Assembly (NCBI RefSeq): GCF_009765275.1
Contig: NZ_VOPH01000011.1
Span: forward strand, 1-64,000
Origin: Chachezhania sediminis
GTDB taxonomy: Bacteria > Pseudomonadota > Alphaproteobacteria > Rhodobacterales > Rhodobacteraceae
Direction: 5' to 3'
Length of the DNA: 64,000 nt
In this document: piece by piece, positions 36,665 through 44,227 of the stretch
Numbering within the stretch: position 1 is the stretch's first letter
How the letters are laid out: each line of letters opens with the position of its first letter
Made by a program: the position numbers and the translations under genes
The notes under the pieces: generated by a model
What the model was told of the DNA's origin: nothing
Seen by the model: only the letters and a program-made list of their open reading frames with translations
Database searches by the model: none

Positions 36665-36952
36665 TCAGTCGGACCCCGATTCCAGATACTTCGGATGCGG
36701 CACGTAATCTATTGATCGTCCGTTCATGTGAAGCGTGACCGTATCTGGCAGATCCTTGCCGCAGGCGCTCTTTGATGCCGCAGTTTCACATGTAAATTGG
36801 TTCGACGCGCCCAGCCACGCTTCCAGCGCCGCCAGGATTTCCGCGTTCATGCTGCGTCGGTTCTCGGCCGCCAGGTCCTTAACCTGGTCCCGCATGCCGT
36901 CCGGCAGCCGGAGCATGAACTTGTCACTTTCCCGGTTTGCGCCGCCAGTCAT
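36665..36952 (-). CDS. Arc-family (ribbon-helix-helix) DNA-binding protein
   Basis: This is a probable repressor. Start at 36952 gives 95 residues. The N-terminal SDKFMLRLPDGMRDQVKDLA followed by AENRRSMNAEILAALEAWL is the ribbon-helix-helix pattern of Arc-like phage regulators. The C-terminal tail with two cysteines and LHMNGRSIDYVPHP is unusual. It is divergent from a second Arc-like gene at 37053, with a perfect inverted repeat between them, which suggests a two-repressor switch. Confidence 0.85.
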   Translation of the reverse strand: MTGGANRESDKFMLRLPDGMRDQVKDLAAENRRSMNAEILAALEAWLGASNQFTCETAASKSACGKDLPDTVTLHMNGRSIDYVPHPKYLESGSD

Positions 36953-37004
36953 CGTGCCTCCAAGCTTTGTGGCACCGTGACACCAGAAAACACTTGACCG
37001 CAAT

Positions 37005-37041
37005 AAAGTCACCGTGACACATGTGATGTCACGGTGACTTT
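37005..37041. promoter_or_regulatory. Operator: perfect 15-bp inverted repeat between divergent Arc-like genes
   Basis: AAAGTCACCGTGACA (37005-37019) and TGTCACGGTGACTTT (37027-37041) flank 7 bases. The half-site CACCGTGACA occurs again at 36973-36982. Each arm contains the smaller palindrome TCACCGTGA. The site ends 11 bases before the plus-strand ATG and lies about 50 bases upstream of the minus-strand ATG, so it can control both. Confidence 0.8.
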
Positions 37042-37052
37042 GGAAACTTGAT

Positions 37053-37208
37053 ATGACCAACCGCAAACCGCTTCAGCTGCGGCTTCCGCCCGAGCTCAAG
37101 GCATGGATCGAAGAGCAGGCAGAGAAGAACGGCAGCAGCCAGAATTCCGAGATCATCCGCGCCGTGCGCGACCGGATGGACCGGACCCAGGAGGCGCATA
37201 GCGCCTGA
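37053..37208 (+). CDS. Small Arc-family DNA-binding protein (51 residues)
   Basis: This is a second ribbon-helix-helix protein: MTNRKPLQLRLPPELKAWIE, then SSQNSEIIRAVRDRMDR. The beta-strand motif (QLRLPPEL) and the helix with NSEIIRAV are typical of Arc/MetJ-type dimers. At 51 residues it is close to the minimal Arc size. It is divergent from the 95-residue Arc-like gene and shares its operator region. Confidence 0.8.
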   Translation: MTNRKPLQLRLPPELKAWIEEQAEKNGSSQNSEIIRAVRDRMDRTQEAHSA

Positions 37209-37282
37209 AATGAAGCGGGCCAGGCGGTGCTCCAACACCATCCCGGCCCTGACATGAAACCGATCTAATGAGGAGATCGCCC

Positions 37283-37678
37283 ATGGCTGACAGCCAATAT
37301 ATGACCCGTCGCGTCCTGGTGAAAGGCCTTCCCATGGCCGCAGGGGGCGCAGTGTTTCCGTTGGCCGCAGAGACTGGCGCAGAAAAGGTGCCGCAATGTG
37401 CCGATCCGCATCCCGAGTGGCTGGCGCGCTGGCGAAAGGCCAGGCACGAAATGGACCAGCTCCTACGGGTCGATGATATGACCGACGCGGCGGAAGAAGA
37501 TGCACTTTGGGCCCGGCGGATAGGGATCGAGGATCTTTTGACCGGCACCCCTGCCGGGACCATCGCAGGGGCCTGGGCGCAAATTCAGTTTCTGATCGAG
37601 GATGGCGAGCGCCATTACCTGGAAGACTACCAGATGAAGGCCCTTCAGTCTGTCGCTGCCACGCTTGGCATGGCTTAG
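37283..37678 (+). CDS. Hypothetical protein with twin-arginine-like signal
   Basis: Not recognised by function. From the ATG at 37283 (GGAG 7 bases upstream) it has 131 residues. The N-terminus MADSQYMTRRVLVKGLPMAA followed by GGAVFPLAA looks like a twin-arginine signal, an uncommon feature for a phage-type gene. The mature part is acidic and contains GTPAGTIAGAWAQIQFLIED. Small Tat-signal proteins of this layout are found in alphaproteobacterial prophages as far as I recall; their role is unknown to me. Confidence 0.65.
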   Translation: MADSQYMTRRVLVKGLPMAAGGAVFPLAAETGAEKVPQCADPHPEWLARWRKARHEMDQLLRVDDMTDAAEEDALWARRIGIEDLLTGTPAGTIAGAWAQIQFLIEDGERHYLEDYQMKALQSVAATLGMA

Positions 37679-37730
37679 GCGAGCTTCGAACGCCAAGGCG
37701 GAGTCCGCGCTGGTTCACCATTCTGAAACA

Positions 37731-37796
37731 GGTTGCCAGAAACCATTTTACGAGCTATCTTACCGACAAGTCAAAAGTGGTTGACCGAAACCACTT
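37731..37796. promoter_or_regulatory. Two related palindromes upstream of the MerR-like gene
   Basis: GGTTGCCAGAAACCA (37731-37745) and GGTTGACCGAAACCA (37779-37793) share 13 of 15 bases. The second extends to AAGTGGTT-N6-AACCACTT (37775-37796). They lie within 80 bases of the start at 37809 and are probable operator copies for the element's control of its late genes. Confidence 0.6.
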
Positions 37797-37808
37797 CGGA
37801 GTTGAGAG

Positions 37809-38330
37809 ATGAGCGACGACAAGATGCGTTTCCGGCCGATGTTGATTGCGGAGGTTGCTCGCGTGGCGGGTGACCCCCGCGAAACCATCCGGACACGGCT
37901 GAAGCAGGGCGTTTTCAGCTTCGAACGCGGCAAGGGGTGGAAGCGCTTCACCGACTTCGAAACGATTACGATCAGCATCCACGCCCGCCTGAAACGCGCC
38001 ACGAACGACGACAGCTTGGCGGAAATCGGAATGCTTCTGGCCGCCAAGGTGCTCATGGATGAGTGGATCGAGGACGAGAACGGCGTTCCGTATTTCGCCA
38101 TGAAAACATTCGAAAAAGATCGCTTCATCATGTTTCGGCGCGGGGAGACCGGTGATTGGGTCGCGAACCTTGTCGAGAGCAACGAAGAGCTGAATGCCGA
38201 GATCAATCAGCGCCTGGATGAAAGCTTCACGACCGCGCCGGTCTTCACTTGTATCAATCTCCGCACGCTGCTGCGCCAGACCTTGCTTGCAATCCTGAAA
38301 GTCCAAGTTGAAGCGGAGGAAGGCAAATGA
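37809..38330 (+). CDS. MerR-like HTH protein of the element
   Basis: This is a putative DNA-binding regulator. The 173 residues begin MSDDKMRFRPMLIAEVARVA, then GDPRETIRTRLKQGVFSFER and GKGWKRFTDFETI, which fits a MerR-type helix-turn-helix with wing. The C-terminal part is helical and acidic. The stop overlaps the portal start by 4 bases, so it heads or joins the head-gene operon. Two palindromes upstream may be its own sites. Confidence 0.6.
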   Translation: MSDDKMRFRPMLIAEVARVAGDPRETIRTRLKQGVFSFERGKGWKRFTDFETITISIHARLKRATNDDSLAEIGMLLAAKVLMDEWIEDENGVPYFAMKTFEKDRFIMFRRGETGDWVANLVESNEELNAEINQRLDESFTTAPVFTCINLRTLLRQTLLAILKVQVEAEEGK

Positions 38331-39646
38331 ACGCCATCACCCGCACCCTTGGCCGAGTGTTTCGCCGCTCCGGCATCGAAGCCGGTGGCGGCGGTCGCCG
38401 TTGGGATGGTGCTTCCGTCCTGACCAATCCGCAGCAACAGACGCTTGCCGCCCGCGGTGCCGCCAAGGCCCGCGCCTCGGCCGCGTATGTGAACACACCC
38501 TATGGGCAGAGGATCGTGGAAGCCTGGACGGCCGCCCTGGTCGGCAAAGGCTGGCAGGCCCGTCCCCGTCATCCCGACGAAACGGTGCGCCGGCAGCTGA
38601 GCGATGACTTTGAGCACATGGTGGGCCAACACCTGACCGCCATCGCCCGTTCGCTGATCCGGGACGGCGAAGCCTTCGTCCGCATCCTGGTCAACGAAGA
38701 CGGCACCACGCGCCTGCGGGTCATCCCCGCCGATCAGGTGGACCCGTCGCTGTCCCGCGATCTGGGCGGCGGCGCCCGGATCGTGTCCGGGGTGGAGTTC
38801 GATGCGTCCGAAACAGTGGCGGCCTATCACATCCTGCGCGAAGCCCCCGGGGCGCCGTTCGCCACGTTCGGTGAAACGGTCCGGGTTCCGGCAACGGATA
38901 TGCTGCATATCTTCGACACGCTGTTTCCCGGCCAGGTGCGCGGCCTGTCATGGCTGACCCCGGTACTGCTGAAGATGCGCGACCGTGACGAGGCATCCGA
39001 CGCCATGCTGATGCGCGAGAAGACCGCGGCCCTTCTGACCGGCTTCATCCGGGATCTGGATGGCGGCCCCGGTGGTCCCGCCGGTTTCGACGGTGAATTG
39101 TCGGGCGCCGCGGTGAATGTCTCGCTGGAACCCGGGGCGATGCGCGTGCTGCCGTCCAATACGGAAGTGACCTTCAGCCAGCCCGGCCAGGGCCTCGCCC
39201 AGGCCGTTGAATTCCTGCGCGCCCAGGACCGCGAGATTGCCGCCGGCGTCGGGCTTACCTTCGAGGCGCTGACCGGCGACCTGGGCGAAGCGAACTATTC
39301 CTCGGCCCGTGTCGGGCTTCTGGAATTCCGGCGCCGGGCGGAGATGCTGCAACGCAACCTGATCGAAGCGCAGTTCCTGCGCCCGCTGTGGCGGCGCTGG
39401 ATCGACATTCAGGCCCTGTCCGGCGCCATCACCGGCGGCAGCGCCGATTTCAAGGCCGTCCGCTTCGTGGCGCCCGGCTGGCAGTGGGTCGACCCGCAGA
39501 ACGAAGTGCAGGCCGATGTCTCGGCTATCGAAGCCGGCCTGAAGAGCCGGGAAGAGGTCGTCGCGGGGCGCGGGCGGGACATTGACGAACTGGATGCCGA
39601 GATCGCCCGCGATGCGCGCCGGCCGGATCAGGGGACCGCTACATGA
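38327..39646 (+). CDS. Phage portal protein (lambda family)
   Basis: The portal forms the dodecameric DNA entry ring of the capsid and docks the terminase. Its 439 residues show the lambda-portal pattern: AARGAAKARASAAYVNTPYG, then GEAFVRILVNEDGTTRLRVI, and the C-terminal WQWVDPQNEVQADVSAIEAG with EEVVAGRGRDIDELDAEIAR. It overlaps both neighbours by 4 bases, so it is cotranscribed with the MerR-like gene and the protease-capsid fusion. Confidence 0.92.
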   Translation: MNAITRTLGRVFRRSGIEAGGGGRRWDGASVLTNPQQQTLAARGAAKARASAAYVNTPYGQRIVEAWTAALVGKGWQARPRHPDETVRRQLSDDFEHMVGQHLTAIARSLIRDGEAFVRILVNEDGTTRLRVIPADQVDPSLSRDLGGGARIVSGVEFDASETVAAYHILREAPGAPFATFGETVRVPATDMLHIFDTLFPGQVRGLSWLTPVLLKMRDRDEASDAMLMREKTAALLTGFIRDLDGGPGGPAGFDGELSGAAVNVSLEPGAMRVLPSNTEVTFSQPGQGLAQAVEFLRAQDREIAAGVGLTFEALTGDLGEANYSSARVGLLEFRRRAEMLQRNLIEAQFLRPLWRRWIDIQALSGAITGGSADFKAVRFVAPGWQWVDPQNEVQADVSAIEAGLKSREEVVAGRGRDIDELDAEIARDARRPDQGTAT

Positions 39647-41403
39647 CCATTCATCTTCGCGCGATCACCCCCAGGCCGACCACGGTCGATATCAAGGGCC
39701 GCACTGTCGAGGCCATCGTTTCCACCGGCGCGGACGCGGTCCGCCCGGGATATATCGAGCGGCTTGACCTGCGCGGTGCCGACCTGTCCCGCCTGGTCGG
39801 CGCGCCCGTTCTGGACGGGCACCGCTCCGGTTCGACCCGCGATCAGCTGGGCGTCATCGAGGCCGCGGAACTGCGGTCCGAGGGGCTGTGGGTCCGGATG
39901 CGGTTCCGCAGCAACGACGCCGCGCAGGCGGTGCTGACCGATATCGGTGACGGCACCCTGCGCGGGCTGTCCATCGGCTACACCGTGGCCGAGTGGCAGG
40001 ACGGGCGGGACGGCAAGAACCGTGTCCGCACGGCAACCCGATGGACGCCCCTGGAAGTGTCCATCGTCCCCGTCCCGGCCGATGCCGGGGCTCACTTCCG
40101 CAACGGAGAATTCGGCATGGAACCCGACGAGCAGACGGCCGAACGGCCGAACGAGACCGAGCGCCAGACGCGCGCGCAGGTGAACGCAGAGATCCGCAGC
40201 ATTGCCCAGACCGCCGGCCTGAACCGCGCCTGGGCGGATGGCCAGATCGACGCCGAAGTGACCGCAGACGCGGCCCGCCAGTCCGCCTTCGCTGAAATGC
40301 AGCGGCGCAGCGCAGACACCACCACTCGCACCACCCGGGCCGTGATCACCCACGACAACACGGCACCCGAGGTCGTGGCGCAGCGTGCGGGCGAGGCGCT
40401 GTTCGCCAGGTCGCACCCGGATCACCAGATCAGCCCGGAAGCCCGCCAGTGGGCCGGCCTGACCTTCCGCGAGATCGCCCGGGAAGTGCTTCAGATGCGC
40501 GGTGCTGCCACCATGGCCATGACCGGGGACGCGCTGATCACCCGGGCGCTTCACAGCACCTCGGACTTCCCGATGATCCTGGGCGACGCTGTCGGGCGGG
40601 AGCTGCGCCGATCCTATGGCGCCGCCCCCTCGGCCGTGCGTCAGCTGGCCCGCCAGACGACGGCGCGGGACTTCCGGGCCAAGCGGGCGATCATGCTGGG
40701 CGAAGGCCCGGAACTGGAACGGGTCGGGGAAGGCGGCGAGTTCAGCTATGGCACCATCGACGAATCGGAAGAGAGCTACAGCGCCGAGACCTTCGGGAAG
40801 ATCTTCGCGATTTCCCGGCAGGCGATGGTCAACGACGACCTGGGCGCCTTCACCCGGGTGCCGACGCTCCTGGGCGCATCCTCGGCCGCATTCGAGGCGA
40901 GTCAGCTGGTCGCCAAGATCACGGCGAACCCGGTGATGAGCGACGGTGTCGCCGTCTTCCACGAAGACCATGACAACCTGTCGGGCGCCTACGGTGCCCC
41001 GAGCATGACCACGCTGTCGGCCGCACGGCTCGCGATGCGCCGTCAGACCGGGATTTCGGATCGGCTGATCGACGTGAAGCCCCGCTTCCTGGTCGTCCCG
41101 CCGGAATTGGAAACCACGGCCGAACAGGTGCTGGCTGAGATTGCCGCAACGAAGACCGACGACGTGAACCCGTTCTCCAAACTCAGCCTGATCGTGGAAC
41201 CCCGGTTCACCGACGCCCAGCAATGGTATCTGACCGCCGATCCCGCCCTGATGGATGGCCTGGAATACGCCTACCTGGAAGGCGCGCCAGGCCCGCAGAT
41301 CGAGACCAAGGCCGGCTTCGAGGTTGACGGGCTTCAGATCAAGGTGCGGCTCGACTTCGGCTGCGGCTGGATCGAGCACCGCGGCTGGTATCGGAACGGC
41401 TGA
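39643..41403 (+). CDS. Prohead protease / major capsid protein fusion
   Basis: One 586-residue chain carries two head functions. Residues 1 to about 155 form an HK97-type (S78) prohead protease, with candidate catalytic His60 (PVLDGHRSGST) and Ser110 (TLRGLSIGYTV). A linker to about 230 is rich in charged residues and could act as scaffold. From about 240 to the end lies the major capsid protein (ARQWAGLTFREIAREVLQMR, STSDFPMILGDAVG, ending in VRLDFGCGWIEHRGWYRNG, like Mu-type capsid proteins). The protease would presumably cut itself off during maturation. It overlaps portal by 4 bases and the head-joining gene by 1. Confidence 0.9.
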   Translation: MTIHLRAITPRPTTVDIKGRTVEAIVSTGADAVRPGYIERLDLRGADLSRLVGAPVLDGHRSGSTRDQLGVIEAAELRSEGLWVRMRFRSNDAAQAVLTDIGDGTLRGLSIGYTVAEWQDGRDGKNRVRTATRWTPLEVSIVPVPADAGAHFRNGEFGMEPDEQTAERPNETERQTRAQVNAEIRSIAQTAGLNRAWADGQIDAEVTADAARQSAFAEMQRRSADTTTRTTRAVITHDNTAPEVVAQRAGEALFARSHPDHQISPEARQWAGLTFREIAREVLQMRGAATMAMTGDALITRALHSTSDFPMILGDAVGRELRRSYGAAPSAVRQLARQTTARDFRAKRAIMLGEGPELERVGEGGEFSYGTIDESEESYSAETFGKIFAISRQAMVNDDLGAFTRVPTLLGASSAAFEASQLVAKITANPVMSDGVAVFHEDHDNLSGAYGAPSMTTLSAARLAMRRQTGISDRLIDVKPRFLVVPPELETTAEQVLAEIAATKTDDVNPFSKLSLIVEPRFTDAQQWYLTADPALMDGLEYAYLEGAPGPQIETKAGFEVDGLQIKVRLDFGCGWIEHRGWYRNG

Positions 41404-41612
41404 TGGCGATCGAGGCCACCGAGCTTGAAGAAATGCGCGACGCCCTGATCAGGGCGCGCGCAAAGGGCGTGCGCGAGTTGCAGATGAACGGCGAGCGCGT
41501 GCGCTATGGATCCGATGCGGAAATGGCTGCGGCGATTGCTGCGCTCGACCGCCGCCTCGCAAGCCCCACCCGTGTGCGCACCGTCGCTTTCAAGACTTCG
41601 AAGGGGGTCTGA
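41403..41612 (+). CDS. Phage head-tail joining protein (gpW-like)
   Basis: This small connector would close the packaged head and present a surface for tails. The product has 69 residues: MAIEATELEEMRDALIRARA, then GVRELQMNGERVRYGSDAEM and AAAIAALDRR, the two-helix and beta-hairpin layout of gpW-type joining proteins. It starts on the last base of the capsid stop (TGATG). It is the last structural gene; no tail gene follows. Confidence 0.75.
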   Translation: MAIEATELEEMRDALIRARAKGVRELQMNGERVRYGSDAEMAAAIAALDRRLASPTRVRTVAFKTSKGV

Positions 41613-41621
41613 CCTCAAGCC

Positions 41622-41816
41622 ATGTCGAACCGTCCCGCCAAGATCACGCAAACCGAGATCAGCCGCACCATAAAGGGTGCGGCCGAAGCCGGTATGCAGA
41701 TCGGCGAGGTTAGAGTTAACCATGCCACCGGCGAAGTGACGATCCTCCCCGTTTCGTCAAGCATCTCGACGAACGGAATCGCGGATATCGACCGCATGCT
41801 GGATATCAGGAAATGA
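41622..41816 (+). CDS. Small hypothetical protein coupled to the integrase
   Basis: Function not recognised. Its 64 residues run MSNRPAKITQTEISRTIKGA, AEAGMQIGEVRVNHATGEVT and on to LDIRK. The stop overlaps the integrase start by 4 bases. Position and size suit an excisionase or recombination directionality factor, but no clear helix-turn-helix is seen. Confidence 0.6.
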   Translation: MSNRPAKITQTEISRTIKGAAEAGMQIGEVRVNHATGEVTILPVSSSISTNGIADIDRMLDIRK

Positions 41817-42913
41817 AGCGCAGGAACCCTTTCCCCGGGCTGGGAAATCAGCCCGTCATTGATCGACACGGCAAAAAGCGCTGGCGGCTCCGGCTGACGA
41901 TCAAGGGCCGCAAGATCGACACCTATATCCACGGCGCCTATGGTTCTGCGCAGTTCCGGGCCGAATACGAAGCTGCGACCACCGCGGCCCCGGAACCCCA
42001 GACCGCGGGCGACTGGGGCACCGTGGAATACGTGCTTTCCAAGTACCGTGCCGACAAGAAGTACAAGGCGCTGGCAGCGTCCACGCGGTACGCAAAGGGC
42101 AAGCGTCTCGACTGGATCGGCTCGCTGATCGGTCGCGCCCGCATGGCCGAGCTTCAGCCCTACCACATCGAAAACCTGATGGATCGCAAGGGCGGCCCTG
42201 ACGCGGCAAATCGGCTGCGCAAGGAGGTGTCCGAACTATTCACCTTCGCCCGCAAGAAACTGGGCATGAACCACCCGGACCCGACCGAAGGCATCGATGA
42301 GCGCAAGACCAACAAGAGCGGTTTCCACACCTGGACCGCGGCCCAGGTCGAGCAATACCGCGAGGCCCATGCCAGCGGGACCATGGCGCGCCTGGCGCTT
42401 GAGCTGATGCTTGCGACAGGCGCTGCCCGACAGGATGCCTGCGCCATCGGCCGCCAGAACATCAAGGGCGATGTGATCTACTATCGCCGCGGCAAGACCG
42501 GGCAAGATACGGAACTGCCGTTGAAGTACATGGCCGCCCTAGTCGCCGAAATCGTCCAGCTGCCCTACGGCACCACGATCTTTGTCACGCATGGCGGCAA
42601 GCCCTACACCGTAGAAAGCTTCGGAAACTGGTTCGCAGATCAGTGCAAGGCTGCGGGGCTTCCCGACGAATGCCGGGCACATGGCCTCCGCAAACTGGGG
42701 GCCACGACACTCGCAGAAGCCGGCGCGAACGAATTTCAGATCATGTCGTTCCTCGCACACAAGAGCACCCGCGAGGCGCTCCGCTACGTCCGGGCTGCGC
42801 AGCGGAAGAAGCTCACGGCCGCCGGCATGGCCCTCGCACACAGTGAAAACGTGTCCAACCTTTCCGAGTGGTTGGACAAAACAGACACGCAAGCACCTGA
42901 AAATAGGGAGTAA
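41813..42913 (+). CDS. int: Tyrosine-type site-specific integrase
   Basis: This recombinase integrates and excises the element at tRNA-Arg. Of its 366 residues, the N-terminal part includes an arm-binding-like segment (GKKRWRLRLTIKGRKIDTYI) and a core-binding domain to about residue 165. Catalytic residues are all present: Arg206 (TGAARQDAC), Lys228 (YRRGKTG), His290 and Arg293 (HGLRKLGATT), His316 (LAHKST) and Tyr325 (ALRYVRAAQ). The gene ends 11 bases before the tRNA 3' end, the standard arrangement. Confidence 0.93.
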   Translation: MKRRNPFPGLGNQPVIDRHGKKRWRLRLTIKGRKIDTYIHGAYGSAQFRAEYEAATTAAPEPQTAGDWGTVEYVLSKYRADKKYKALAASTRYAKGKRLDWIGSLIGRARMAELQPYHIENLMDRKGGPDAANRLRKEVSELFTFARKKLGMNHPDPTEGIDERKTNKSGFHTWTAAQVEQYREAHASGTMARLALELMLATGAARQDACAIGRQNIKGDVIYYRRGKTGQDTELPLKYMAALVAEIVQLPYGTTIFVTHGGKPYTVESFGNWFADQCKAAGLPDECRAHGLRKLGATTLAEAGANEFQIMSFLAHKSTREALRYVRAAQRKKLTAAGMALAHSENVSNLSEWLDKTDTQAPENRE

Positions 42914-42922
42914 AAATGAAAC

Positions 42923-42941
42923 AGTGGCGACCCCGACAGGA
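42923..42941. repeat. Right attachment-site repeat (attR) within tRNA-Arg
   Basis: AGTGGCGACCCCGACAGGA covers the CCA, discriminator, acceptor 3' strand and start of the T-stem of tRNA-Arg. It matches 32083-32101 at 18 of 19 positions. The tRNA remains intact because the element carries or restored the 3' end. Confidence 0.8.
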
Positions 42942-43001
42942 TTCGAACCTGTAACCTGCCCCTTAGGAGGGGGCTGCTCTATCCAGTTGAGCCACGGGGC
43001 C
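42925..43001 (-). tRNA. tRNA-Arg (anticodon CCT)
   Basis: A full cloverleaf can be drawn: acceptor GGCCCCG/CGGGGTC with one G-T pair, D-arm GCTC...GAGC, anticodon stem GCCCC/GGGGC with loop CTCCTAA, T-arm ACAGG-TTCGAAT-CCTGT, discriminator G and an encoded CCA (77 bases). The anticodon CCT reads AGG codons. Its 3' end faces the integrase and is duplicated at 32083. Confidence 0.97.
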
Positions 43002-43192
43002 ACTGCCCGGGGCGTCACAGCGCTTCGGGCCGGGACCGCCTAGCACAGACGGTTCGGCTTGTCTCGTCACAATCGCCCGGTGCGGCGCTTGCGAAATGTC
43101 CGGGAAAGCGCCCCCCTGCATCCGCGGGATATTGAACCGGGCCCGTTGATCACGCTAACATCCCTTTACTCGACCGTTTGAAGGTTTCTCCC

Positions 43193-44227
43193 TTGCCCCC
43201 GTCACCGACCCGCCCCCTGACGTTGCGCGACGTCTCCGAAGCGTCCGGCGTGTCCGAAATGACCGTCAGCCGCGTTCTGCGAAACCGGGGCGATGTGTCC
43301 GACGCCACCCGCGCGCGGGTGCTGCAGGCGGCCAAGGACCTGGGCTATGTCCCGAACAAGATCGCGGGCGCCCTGGCCACCAGCCGGGTCAACCTTGTCG
43401 CGGTGATCGTGCCGACCCTGTCCAACATGGTCTTCCCCGAAGTGCTGATGGGCGTGAACGAGGTCCTGGACGATACCGAGTTGCAGCCCGTCATCGGCCT
43501 GACCGATTATACCCCCGCCAAGGAGGAACGCGTCCTTTACGAGATGCTGTCCTGGCGGCCTTCGGGCATCATCATCGCGGGGCTGGAACACTCCGACGCC
43601 AGCCGGGCGATGCTCAAGGCCTCTGGCATTCCGGTGGTCGAGATCATGGACACCGACGGCACGCCCATCGACGCGATGGTGGGCATTTCCCACCGCCGCG
43701 CTGGCAAGGAAATGGCCGAGGCGGTGCTGGCCGCCGGTTACCGCCATATCGGGTTCATGGGCACCAAGATGCCGCTGGACCACCGGGCGCGGAAACGGTT
43801 CGAAGGTTTCACCGAACGGCTGGCCAAGTCGGGGGTCGAAATCCAGGACCGAGACTTCTATTCCGGCGGGTCCGCGCTGGCCAAGGGCCGCGACATGACC
43901 GAGGCGATGCTGAATCGCTCTCCCGATCTGGATTTCCTATATTATTCCAACGACCTGATCGCTGCGGGCGGGCTTCTTTACCTGCTGGACAAGGGCGTCG
44001 ACATTCCCGGGCAGGTTGGCCTGGCTGGCTTCAACGGGGTCGACCTGTTGCAGGGCCTGCCGCGAAAGCTGGCGACGATGGATGCCTGCCGGAAGGAGAT
44101 CGGACGCAAGGCCGCGCAGATCGTCCTGAAGCGGCTGGCGGAACCCAAGTCGGAAGATTGCGGGTCAGTCACGCTGACGCCGACCATCGCCTGGGGCGAC
44201 ACGCTGAAGCGCACCGCCCGGACGTGA
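43193..44227 (+). CDS. LacI-family transcriptional regulator
   Basis: This is a sugar- or polyol-type repressor. The start must be non-ATG: TTG at 43193 has AAGG about 8 bases upstream, and a TTG at 43178 is also possible. From 43193 there are 344 residues. The helix-turn-helix LTLRDVSEASGVSEMTVSRV with hinge GYVPNKIAGAL is followed by a periplasmic-binding-like effector domain. The GluR/GntR-like sequence LVAVIVPTLSNMVFPEVLMG suggests the gluconate-regulator group, but the ligand is uncertain. It overlaps the next gene by 4 bases. Confidence 0.9.
   Translation: MPPSPTRPLTLRDVSEASGVSEMTVSRVLRNRGDVSDATRARVLQAAKDLGYVPNKIAGALATSRVNLVAVIVPTLSNMVFPEVLMGVNEVLDDTELQPVIGLTDYTPAKEERVLYEMLSWRPSGIIIAGLEHSDASRAMLKASGIPVVEIMDTDGTPIDAMVGISHRRAGKEMAEAVLAAGYRHIGFMGTKMPLDHRARKRFEGFTERLAKSGVEIQDRDFYSGGSALAKGRDMTEAMLNRSPDLDFLYYSNDLIAAGGLLYLLDKGVDIPGQVGLAGFNGVDLLQGLPRKLATMDACRKEIGRKAAQIVLKRLAEPKSEDCGSVTLTPTIAWGDTLKRTART

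Noticed and set aside
38207-38908. Minus-strand frame opposite portal
   Set aside because: Antisense to a clearly recognised portal gene; His/Arg-rich shadow.
39643-41403. Protease-capsid gene as an assembly or frameshift artefact
   Set aside because: The frame is continuous, both domains have conserved motifs, and the linker codon use matches its surroundings.
32083-42941. Element as a gene transfer agent cluster
   Set aside because: GTA clusters have a full tail module and no integrase or attachment repeats; here tails are absent and integrase with att repeats is present.
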